From the NCBI GenBank assembly GCA_016210055.1, contig JACQUZ010000053.1, forward strand, positions 1-64,000: DNA of 64,000 nt, in the 5' to 3' direction. Below are positions 28,117 to 34,821 of the stretch, in pieces. The notes beneath the pieces are model-generated. The model was not told where the DNA came from, ran no database searches, and saw only the letters and a list, made by a program, of their open reading frames with translations. The stretch is from Deltaproteobacteria bacterium (GTDB lineage Bacteria > Myxococcota_A > Polyangia > Haliangiales > SHYZ01). Position 1 is the first letter of the stretch. Every line of letters begins with the position of its first letter. The translations under genes were made by a program, and so were the position numbers.

Positions 28117-28521
28117 CTAAACCCGGTCGGAAGGCATAGGGTGGCAACCGCTTGGGTGGGTTAGTTTCCGAGCGACCAAGTGGATCAGTTTATGAGCGGC
28201 GGGATCAGGGCGGCATTCTTCCACCACGACTAGGTGCGGCTTAAGAAGCGGAGGATTAGTTTGCCACTTCTTCGTCGTAACGGTTTTCGCACACGGATCA
28301 TCGACCTCTTCATACCATCCATAGGCGTTGAACTTGTTGGGCTTGTTGTACATGGTTTCCCAATACCAAGGATCCGACTCCTTGTAGCGCTCCCAGTTTT
28401 GGGCAGAGCGCCGTGATTCGCATAGCGAATTGGCTATCGAGATCCGCCCGCAGCTAGGGCCGCTGCACGTGTAGTTGAGGCAGGAATAAATAAAGGTCGG
28501 TCTATGGCCTTGTGGAGTTCG
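28117..28521 (-). pseudogene. Open frame without a proper start, possible gene remnant
   Basis: A 134-codon frame free of stops, with its only ATG at 28353. The protein-like stretch begins well upstream of that ATG (FIYSCLNYTCSGPSC, then SAQNWERYKESDPWYWET) and continues as MYNKPNKFNAYGWYEEVDDP, rich in Trp, Tyr and Asn like the island genes. Its upstream part lies inside the 3' end of the next gene in another frame. It may be the remnant of a gene joined to, or frameshifted from, that neighbour. No family recognised. Its downstream end runs into the IS21-like repeats. Confidence 0.3.
28157..28191. repeat. Paired TGGRTYAGTTT direct repeats, possible IS21-type terminus
   Basis: TGGGTTAGTTT (28157-28167) and TGGATCAGTTT (28181-28191) are spaced 24 bases apart, followed by GCGGCGGGATCAGG. 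Multiple short TGGGTCAGTTT-like repeats near the end are characteristic of IS21-family elements. No istA or istB coding remnant is seen nearby, so this would be only a relict end. It lies in a 358-base stretch (28076-28433) with no certain gene. Confidence 0.35.
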
Positions 28522-29120
28522 TCAAGATAGCTCTGCTTGAAAAGCTCGAGTTGCCATGGTGCCAAGATCTTTTCCGCTTCGCGCAAGGTCGATTCTTGAA
28601 TCGAATTAAACGAAGAAAAAAGAGCACTACGGCTATCCAAATATGCGGCTTCTCGTTTAGACGAATTCTCGGCACGCATTCCATATTGGGTGAGGATTTC
28701 GTTATACCAATTCGTATCCTCTTGCCAACTCCGCGCCGCATTCTCCTGCGCATCAGCCAGAAGACGAAAAATCGCTTGCTCCTGCACTGGGTCAAGACGA
28801 GCTTGCTCAACGAATCTTTGAACCGTATTAACAAGTCGAACGCGAACCTTGTATTCGATCTCACTTTCCGTTTCTTGGCGCGGTCCCTCAACCAACGAGA
28901 GGCGCGAATCGTCAGATCGCGGCGGCAACGCGCCCGAAAACCGCGCTACCTGCGTGTGCGTGCTAGCTAGCTCGACGCCTATCGGCGGGCGCTGTTCATC
29001 GGATCCGACTTGCAAGCTGCCCATTGCCGAATGCTCAAAGCGACTGAATGACCGCATCGCGAAATAGGTGATCGCCAAGCAAGCTGCTGGAATAAAAAAC
29101 CACGTGATCCCTCGACGCAT
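28434..29120 (-). CDS. Hypothetical membrane-anchored protein of the island
   Basis: A 228-residue protein with an N-terminal membrane anchor (ITWFFIPAACLAITYFAM) and a helical periplasmic domain: VNTVQRFVEQARLDPVQEQA, LADAQENAARSWQED, EAEKILAPWQLELFKQSYLDEL. The Pro-x-Gln elements (LDPVQ, LAPWQ) resemble LTxxQ-type periplasmic helical proteins, but no family is certain. ATG at 29120 has AAGGAGG five bases upstream. It lies 11 bases after the exported Cys-rich protein and is probably co-transcribed. Base composition is clearly lower in GC than flanking genes, indicating transfer. Confidence 0.6.
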   Translation of the reverse strand: MRRGITWFFIPAACLAITYFAMRSFSRFEHSAMGSLQVGSDEQRPPIGVELASTHTQVARFSGALPPRSDDSRLSLVEGPRQETESEIEYKVRVRLVNTVQRFVEQARLDPVQEQAIFRLLADAQENAARSWQEDTNWYNEILTQYGMRAENSSKREAAYLDSRSALFSSFNSIQESTLREAEKILAPWQLELFKQSYLDELHKAIDRPLFIPASTTRAAALAAGGSR

Positions 29121-29131
29121 CGTATCCTCCT

Positions 29132-30037
29132 TCAACGCCTACACTTGCCATTGGCTAGTTTTGTGGCGCGATCGTCGACGCACTGTTCATAGGTTTCCAA
29201 GCATTCGTTGGCCTTCTTTTGTTTCCTTTCCGTGCATAACTGATTCATCCCCTTTCCGCCAGGGGTTGTTATTGTTAATGAGGTGCCATCCGTTGTGATC
29301 GTACCGCTTGCATACGAGCCGCTCAGGCTAGGAGACTGAACATTCAAGTCACCAGGAAGTTTTTTCTGAATACCCCCGCTATTATAGGTGATGGTTTCAA
29401 CTTGGCTACGACCAGTCGATGAGTTCTGCTGTCGCGCCACGGTATCCAAGCCTACCGTCCAGCTCTCGATGCAGTGATTATCATCGAGATACTTCGTTTC
29501 AAACTTTTCGCAGGTTCCGGAGGGGGGATTGAGCTGAGTTTGCACGCTAGGACAGCTCCAGACCCATTCCCACGTAACCTTGTTTCTCACATAGCGGCAT
29601 GCTGACTTGCCCTTAACGCAGTATCTGATCTCACGGATCTGAGCAGCCCGGCCATCGAATCTTTCTTTGTACTTATGGCACATCTCTTCCGCAAGCTCGG
29701 CCACGAACGTAAAACAATCACTCGTGTCCTTGGCCGCATCTTTGGCGCACTGCAAGCGATTCGCCTCACACGGTTCACATGGTGGCTTGGAACTTGTGCC
29801 ACCTCCACCACCTGCTCCCCCCGACGATGCAGTTGAACCACCCTGAGTATCCACTCCTCCGCCTTGTCCTGGGTAGTTCTTCCATTCGGGAATGTATGGC
29901 GGTTCCTGAATGCAGATAACCTCGCCGTCGGGTGGTTGCGGACAATCAGGATCATCATCGTCCCGCGCCTGAGCGTAATCCCCCGCAAGAAGTCCCGCTG
30001 CAAATCCAGGTATAACGAGCATGGCCCATCGATGCAT
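29132..30037 (-). CDS. Cys-rich exported protein with GWKNYP-type N-terminus (long copy)
   Basis: A 301-residue exported protein with a signal peptide (LVIPGFAAGLLAGDYAQA). The mature protein has an acidic start (RDDDDPDCPQPPDGEVIC), an EWKNYPGQGGG block, a Gly/Ser-rich linker (SSGGAGGGGGTSS) and a Cys-rich domain (PPCEPCEANRLQCAKD, SDCF, EEMCHKY, YCVKGKSACRY), then a C-terminal half of beta-type sequence ending in CLETYEQCVDD. At least 14 cysteines suggest disulfides. ATG at 30037 has AAGGAGG upstream. It is divergent from an RHH-type gene. A shorter homologue lies at 30290-30799. No known family recognised. Confidence 0.65.
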   Translation of the reverse strand: MHRWAMLVIPGFAAGLLAGDYAQARDDDDPDCPQPPDGEVICIQEPPYIPEWKNYPGQGGGVDTQGGSTASSGGAGGGGGTSSKPPCEPCEANRLQCAKDAAKDTSDCFTFVAELAEEMCHKYKERFDGRAAQIREIRYCVKGKSACRYVRNKVTWEWVWSCPSVQTQLNPPSGTCEKFETKYLDDNHCIESWTVGLDTVARQQNSSTGRSQVETITYNSGGIQKKLPGDLNVQSPSLSGSYASGTITTDGTSLTITTPGGKGMNQLCTERKQKKANECLETYEQCVDDRATKLANGKCRR

Positions 30038-30074
30038 CCCTGCCTCCTTCGCCGCTACTACGAGCGACAGCAAA

Positions 30075-30110
30075 GCAAGCGCGTGGAGTATCACGCTTGC
30101 AGGGCAAGCG
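30075..30110. promoter_or_regulatory. Three GCAAGCG sites between divergent island genes
   Basis: GCAAGCG occurs at 30075-30081 and 30104-30110 and, inverted as CGCTTGC, at 30094-30100. They lie in the 91-base gap between the exported-protein start (30037, minus) and the RHH gene start (30129, plus). Ribbon-helix-helix proteins typically bind clustered short sites as dimers of dimers, so this is a plausible operator set for the adjacent regulator. Confidence 0.45.
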
Positions 30111-30128
30111 GCAGAGGGAAAAATATAT

Positions 30129-30356
30129 ATGTTTCTACACAGCAGCGAAAAGAGGGCGGAAAACGCTCAGGCGAGTAGAATCACCAGCGTGCAGAAAGAG
30201 GAAAAAGAGAAGAAGACCAAGGCGCGCAAGAAACGCCTTTTGCTCGACATCTCTCCGGAGCTCCATCGGGAGGTGAAGGTGCGGGCAGCTCAGAAGGACA
30301 TGTCGATCCGTGAGTTTGTAGTCCAGGCGCTTGAGAAGGAACTCAGGAAGGGATGA
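30129..30356 (+). CDS. Ribbon-helix-helix (CopG/Arc-like) DNA-binding protein, copy 1
   Basis: A 75-residue basic protein. The C-terminal 43 residues form an RHH motif: RLLLDISPELHREVKVRAAQ (beta strand and helix A) then KDMSIREFVVQALEKELRK (helix B). The N-terminus is a lysine-rich stretch (KEEKEKKTKARKK). ATG at 30129 is the first reasonable start; a GTG at 30190 inside the lysine stretch is an alternative. Probably represses itself and the divergent exported-protein operon through the GCAAGCG sites. It could also be an antitoxin, but no toxin gene adjoins it. Its 3' end overlaps the end of the minus-strand short copy. Confidence 0.65.
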   Translation: MFLHSSEKRAENAQASRITSVQKEEKEKKTKARKKRLLLDISPELHREVKVRAAQKDMSIREFVVQALEKELRKG

Positions 30357-30799
30357 AACCTACGAGGTTGTCGGCCAGCGACGGAAGAACACGCCAGAAT
30401 GTTTTCCTTGTCTGTCGGAGCGGCCGTGTCCCTGCAAAAGCTGTATTCCGTATTCCGGTCCTGGAGGCACTGTTGCAGTTTCTGCATGCACGCCTTGCAA
30501 CGTGGGCTATTCGGCCCCGTAGCTGGCCCACCACCGCCACGTCCTCCCCCTGTGCCAGGGGGATCGGACGTTCCTTGTCCGTCACGATTTCCGGTTCCTC
30601 CTCGAGCAACCGGGTAATTCTTCCACTCGGGAGTCCAGGATTCCACTATCGTGATCGTCTCATCGCCGAAGCAATAGTACTCCTCCACAGTCGGGCACTG
30701 ATCGCCGTCAATCGGCTCCTTCTTCATCGACCATGCGTCACCTCGCACGAGAGCAACGAGCACGACAGCTACAATCATGTTCTCGATTATTTGCCCCAT
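30290..30799 (-). CDS. Cys-rich exported protein (short, apparently truncated copy)
   Basis: A 169-residue homologue of the protein at 29132-30037. Shared features are a hydrophobic N-terminus (IIENMIVAVVLVALVRG), EWKNYP, a Gly-rich linker (TGGGRGGGG) and the CKACMQKLQQCLQD cysteine block. After ENILACSS the similarity stops and the last 35 residues (GRQPRRFHPFLSS...) read through the 3' end of the convergent RHH gene, so the C-terminal half seen in the long copy is missing. It may be a decayed paralogue or a short natural variant. ATG at 30799 has AAGGAGG nine bases upstream; a TTG lies just before it. Confidence 0.55.
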   Translation of the reverse strand: MGQIIENMIVAVVLVALVRGDAWSMKKEPIDGDQCPTVEEYYCFGDETITIVESWTPEWKNYPVARGGTGNRDGQGTSDPPGTGGGRGGGGPATGPNSPRCKACMQKLQQCLQDRNTEYSFCRDTAAPTDKENILACSSVAGRQPRRFHPFLSSFSSAWTTNSRIDMSF

Positions 30800-30828
30800 C
30801 AACCACGCCTCCTTGGCTACTCATGCGA

Positions 30829-30900
30829 GTGCTAGCTAAGCAGGCGATGGGTAGCACGCACGACCTCCGAGCTTCAACAGAAAAACACGCGTGCGCGCAC
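30829..30900. promoter_or_regulatory. Inverted repeats between second divergent island pair
   Basis: The 148-base gap between the short exported-protein copy and the second RHH-type gene holds GTGCTA (30829-30834) facing TAGCAC (30852-30857), CACGCGTG (30886-30893) and GTGCGCGCAC (30891-30900), the last two perfect palindromes that overlap. They differ in sequence from the GCAAGCG sites of the first pair but occupy the same position, as expected if each RHH protein has its own operator. Confidence 0.4.
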
Positions 30901-30947
30901 AGCTAAAAACACCCGCGTTCTCGGTGGAGCTACACTCGGACTTCCGA

Positions 30948-31184
30948 ATGCCGAAGGAGACAGGCACCGCGACAACAAAGCGACCGAGAGGGCGGCCGAA
31001 AGGCCCTCCAAAATCTACGCTTACCTTTCGCTTGTCTGATGACAGGATCGAGACGCTCTATAGGCTCTCCGAGGAGATGGGCGTAACCATGACGAAGATC
31101 CTCGAAAGCGCGATCGATCGGATCGACGAGGTCCACCGCAAGCATCCGGAGGAGAGCTTCCGGAAGCTGTTCAAGAGGTTCTAA
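30948..31184 (+). CDS. Ribbon-helix-helix-type DNA-binding protein with AT-hook-like arm, copy 2
   Basis: A 78-residue protein with a basic AT-hook-like segment (KRPRGRPKGPP, core RGRPKG) followed by an RHH-type fold: STLTFRLSDDRIETLYRLSE and MTKILESAIDRIDEVHR, with C-terminal KLFKRF. The strand TLTFRLSDD and helix pattern resemble Arc/CopG proteins. ATG at 30948 is chosen. It is divergent from the short Cys-rich exported protein, repeating the arrangement of copy 1. Regulation of its neighbour is inference; it has little sequence identity with copy 1 outside the fold. Confidence 0.6.
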   Translation: MPKETGTATTKRPRGRPKGPPKSTLTFRLSDDRIETLYRLSEEMGVTMTKILESAIDRIDEVHRKHPEESFRKLFKRF

Positions 31185-31333
31185 GACGCGTCCCCGACTT
31201 TCGCCGATACTCCCGCACCAGGGAGCGCTCCTCCCAGAAGCCACGATTATTAAGGGACTCTAGTCGACTAAAATCCGCCTATTTCGCTAGTAATTTTGCA
31301 AACTTACAGCTTCGCCTGATGTCTCCCCCCCCT

Positions 31334-33265
31334 CTACCGCCGATACACCCGCACGAGCGACGCGCCCTGGGCCGTCACTTCATAGACGAGCCGCGCGTCG
31401 TCAGGGACACCGAATGTGCCGCGCCCCGTGAGGGCGTGGGCCATCTTTCCGAGATCGTTTTCCACGATCCAATCCGCGTCGTCCGGGCGCGAGTCGCCCC
31501 ATAGGTCCTCGCGCAGCCAGTTGAGGTGGATGGGTTGAAGCACGCGGTAGACGGTGTCGGACGGCGAGGCGTGCTGGTTCACGTAGCGAATCGCCGCTGC
31601 GATACCCTCGCCCCACCAGCCCACCTCGAACCAGCGGCGGCTCGCCACGGTCCTTGGGCCTCCGACGTGCTCGCCGTAGTAATCGAGGTAGAAGGGCCAT
31701 ATCCGCGCGCACGTGACGGTCATGTAAAGGCCGGCTGCTGCGGCAAGCACCCACCCCGCACGCGGCCTCATCGCGCTCATGGCCTGGCATAGCCCAGCGC
31801 CCGCCATGAGCGCGAGCGGAACAAGGGCAGGAAGCACGTAGCGCACGCCATCCTGGCGCACGGGTGAAAACACGACACCGAGCGGCGCCAAGAGCCACGC
31901 CACCACGAGGACCCACCCCTTCTCTCTCCTCGAAATGGCGCGCCAGCCGCCAAGGAGGAACGCGCATGCGAGGAGACCCAAGGGCGCGGTGGCGAGGAGG
32001 TAGGCGGGAAAATAGTGCCAATCAGGCCGCTGGATGATCTCGCCCAAGTATTGCTCTGGGAGGTGCTGCCTCCTTAAGACGCGCCACGCCGCGTGGAGGT
32101 TGCTCTCCGGTGAGCTCCACATGCGGGGCCAACTCAAGACGAACGTGAGGCCCGCGGTGACTGGCACGAGGACCGCGCCGCGGAGCATTGCTCTCTTGCG
32201 CTCGCCGCGCTTAGCGCATGCGAACACCACCACTCCAACCAAAGGAGCGAGAAGGAGGTTCGAGAACCTCGTCGCCATCGCGAGCCCCAGCGCGACGCCT
32301 ACCCAGGCCACGCTCCATTTCCGGGACGACTCACGAACCCCCAGCCAGACGGCGAGGGTCCAGAAGAACACCGACGGAGCCTCGTGACCGACCACCTTGT
32401 CGTGGGCGATGAGCCTGGGCGTGAGGGCGCAGAAGATCCCGGCCAGGAGCCCTGCGCGGGCTCCAAGCAGGCGAGAGCCGATCGCGACCACCAAGGCAGA
32501 CGTGCCTGCCCCGAGGAGCGCGAACAGGCCGCGCGCCACGCCGTAGCCGTCTTGCCAAAGCGCCCCGAGCCCCGCGATGTACTTGGTGACGGGAGGATGC
32601 TCGTAGTTCCAACGCCATGAGGATGGGCGAAAGTCGAGGGAGAGCAGGTTGATCAAGTAGTTCCGGCCGGAGGACCAGTACTCGTCCTCGTCCCAGGTCT
32701 GACCCGCCGCAGAGAGGCCTACCAAGCGCACGGCGAGGGCAAGCGCGAGCACCGCAAGGCATGGGGCGGCCGCTCGCCAGCTGATGGGCCACGCAAGGAC
32801 GCCCAGCACCGCCAGGACTACGAGCAGGATCGCGGTGGCGATGGCGGCATCACCCCAAGACGCTCCCACGTCCGGTCCAAACCGCGCTCGCTCAGGCGGA
32901 TCGGGCGAGAGCGACGACGGCGGGACGTACTCCGGGGCGCCGCGCCTCCCAGGCGGATGCCAGAGAAGGCGTGACGCGGCGGGACCCCGAAAGACCACCG
33001 CGTGGGGCCCCGGTGGGAAGATGACGCGCGCCTTGACCTCGCCGCTGCCAGCGGCGACCTCTCGCCCGTCGATCAGGAGCTCCGCAGGCCCATCGGCCTC
33101 GAACCCGAGGATGTAAGGACCACCACGGGGGAAGTACCAAGATCCGGTCCGCGAATCCCCGTCCTGGTGCAGGCGATCGAGGGGCTCCACCGCGATGCCT
33201 CGCCGGAGTGCCAGGAGCCCTGCGATGAGAAGGACGGACCCCAGGACCACTTGCCATTTCTTCAC
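31334..33265 (-). CDS. GT39/ArnT-like polytopic glycosyltransferase
   Basis: A 643-residue membrane protein. After one N-terminal helix there is a periplasmic domain (about 30-150), then about ten membrane helices with the catalytic loop GQTWDEDEYWSSGRN (acidic pair of GT-C enzymes) and WNYEHPPVTKYIAGLGALW typical of GT39/GT83-type dolichyl- or polyprenyl-phosphate sugar transferases. The GTG at 33265 overlaps the upstream stop as GTGA; the frame continuing to 33475 is only a shadow of that gene. Third of three coupled genes. It probably transfers a lipid-linked sugar to an envelope acceptor; the acceptor is unknown. Confidence 0.8.
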   Translation of the reverse strand: MKKWQVVLGSVLLIAGLLALRRGIAVEPLDRLHQDGDSRTGSWYFPRGGPYILGFEADGPAELLIDGREVAAGSGEVKARVIFPPGPHAVVFRGPAASRLLWHPPGRRGAPEYVPPSSLSPDPPERARFGPDVGASWGDAAIATAILLVVLAVLGVLAWPISWRAAAPCLAVLALALAVRLVGLSAAGQTWDEDEYWSSGRNYLINLLSLDFRPSSWRWNYEHPPVTKYIAGLGALWQDGYGVARGLFALLGAGTSALVVAIGSRLLGARAGLLAGIFCALTPRLIAHDKVVGHEAPSVFFWTLAVWLGVRESSRKWSVAWVGVALGLAMATRFSNLLLAPLVGVVVFACAKRGERKRAMLRGAVLVPVTAGLTFVLSWPRMWSSPESNLHAAWRVLRRQHLPEQYLGEIIQRPDWHYFPAYLLATAPLGLLACAFLLGGWRAISRREKGWVLVVAWLLAPLGVVFSPVRQDGVRYVLPALVPLALMAGAGLCQAMSAMRPRAGWVLAAAAGLYMTVTCARIWPFYLDYYGEHVGGPRTVASRRWFEVGWWGEGIAAAIRYVNQHASPSDTVYRVLQPIHLNWLREDLWGDSRPDDADWIVENDLGKMAHALTGRGTFGVPDDARLVYEVTAQGASLVRVYRR

Positions 33266-34821
33266 GGCCAGGCCCGGTCCTTCCGCTTGAGGAACGTGTA
33301 GTACTCGCCGCGCTCCTTGAGGCCGGGCACGTGCATGGTGACTGGCTCGTACCCATTGGCCTGGAAGTACCCTGCCTCGCCACACAGGTGATAGCGCTCG
33401 GGCGCGCGGTGCAGGTCGTAGCAGTGGAAAATGAACGATGGGTTGTACTTGAGGAGGAGGGGCGCTGGGGCCCACTTCTGATGCCCTGGCCGCGGGTTGG
33501 TGGGCGGCACTTCGTGGGCGACCTCCTCGGACACGAGCCCGAACACGTCGATGGCACGGAGGCGCGCGTAGTACGGCTGGACGCCCGCACCACCGACAAT
33601 CGCGAAGTCCGAGGCCGTGACGCGGGACGCGAGCGCCTTGCCGATGAGCCCGCGATCGTGGGCATAAAGCTTGAGATAGCCAGGCCGGTCAATGCCGTGG
33701 TCGGCCCTGGGAATCATGGCCGCGCGGCTCAAGTCGGCCTGGGTCCAGGTGAATAGCCCCAGCACAGCCGCAGCGACCGAGGCCCCACCAACCCGACGGA
33801 TGCGCGCAGGAAACCAGGCAACGACGGCCCGAAGCCCCAAGGCGAAGATCAGCGCCGTGGTGACGAACAGGGGCATGACGAACCGATGGAGCCCCATGAA
33901 GTCGCCGCCAACCTTGATCGTGTACCCCAGATACACGGACGAAAGCAGGAGCACGAAGCTGCCAAGCCGCGGGTGCTTGACGAGGCCGACGAGCGCCACC
34001 GGCACCGCATAGATGGCTTTCGATTGGGTGGCCCACTGCCAGGCGAAGTAGAGGCCGCTCTCCCACATGCGGCGCGTGAACTCCGGGGTCGGGGTGCCGC
34101 CCGCCTTCACGTAGAACGTGTTCGGGAACGGCCAGCCGTAGGTCCACCAGCGCCAGGCGAAGAACGGCGCGTAGAGGCACAAGAACGAGCCGGCGAAGCG
34201 GACCTCGTCTCGGCCTGGGAGGAGCTTCTTCTCGGCGACCACGCGCGCGATCACCCGGTGGAGGAAGGCCACCGCCATGACGAGCCCCCCCTCGGGGCGC
34301 GTCATCGCGGCGAGGGCCAGGGCCACTCCTGCGCGCCGAGGAGCCTCCTCGAAGAGAAAGCTCACGCCGAGGATCACAAAGAAGGTGAACATCTGCGTCT
34401 CGAGCCCGCCCGATGCCCAGCACGCAAACCCCGACGAAGCCGCCAGGAGCGCCGCCGGGAGAAGGTGCCATAAGCTAGCCTCGCCACGGGCTCCCGGCTG
34501 GGAGGCAAGTGAGCGGGCCGCAAGGCGCGTGACCACGAGCAGGGTGCCCATGGCGAAGAGCGTGCCCAGGGCCCGCGAGGAGAACTCGGGCTGGATGCCG
34601 ACCTTCATGAGTAGCCCGAGGCCGAGGGTCCACAGGAAGTTCGTGTACCCCTCGACCTTGTCGCCCAGGTTGAACACGAGCTGGTTGTGCTCGGCGAAAT
34701 TCCGGGAGAAGACAAACGAGATGTAGGCGTCGTCGCAGACGAAGTCGAAGTACAGGGAGTGAGCCACGAGCGCTGCGCCAATGACGAGCAGCGCCAGGAA
34801 TCCGAGCCCCCGCGCCTTCAC
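33262..34821 (-). CDS. Polytopic glycosyltransferase, arabinofuranosyltransferase-like (GT-C)
   Basis: A 519-residue membrane protein with about ten helices. It opens with LYFDFVCDDAYISFVFSRN, whose Asp pair and following HNQLVFNLGDKVEGYTNFLW are the signature of the GT-C family that includes mycobacterial AftB-like transferases and related uncharacterised bacterial proteins. The C-terminal part is periplasmic (AIDVFGLVSEEVAHEVP, PSFIFHCYDLHRAPERYH). GTG at 34821 overlaps the upstream stop. Sugar and acceptor are unknown. Middle gene of the three-gene operon. Confidence 0.78.
   Translation of the reverse strand: MKARGLGFLALLVIGAALVAHSLYFDFVCDDAYISFVFSRNFAEHNQLVFNLGDKVEGYTNFLWTLGLGLLMKVGIQPEFSSRALGTLFAMGTLLVVTRLAARSLASQPGARGEASLWHLLPAALLAASSGFACWASGGLETQMFTFFVILGVSFLFEEAPRRAGVALALAAMTRPEGGLVMAVAFLHRVIARVVAEKKLLPGRDEVRFAGSFLCLYAPFFAWRWWTYGWPFPNTFYVKAGGTPTPEFTRRMWESGLYFAWQWATQSKAIYAVPVALVGLVKHPRLGSFVLLLSSVYLGYTIKVGGDFMGLHRFVMPLFVTTALIFALGLRAVVAWFPARIRRVGGASVAAAVLGLFTWTQADLSRAAMIPRADHGIDRPGYLKLYAHDRGLIGKALASRVTASDFAIVGGAGVQPYYARLRAIDVFGLVSEEVAHEVPPTNPRPGHQKWAPAPLLLKYNPSFIFHCYDLHRAPERYHLCGEAGYFQANGYEPVTMHVPGLKERGEYYTFLKRKDRAWP

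Noticed and set aside
33266-33475. N-terminal extension of the 31.3-kb glycosyltransferase to 33475
   Set aside because: It is translated from the end of the overlapping upstream gene; the GTG at 33265 fits a normal GTGA junction.
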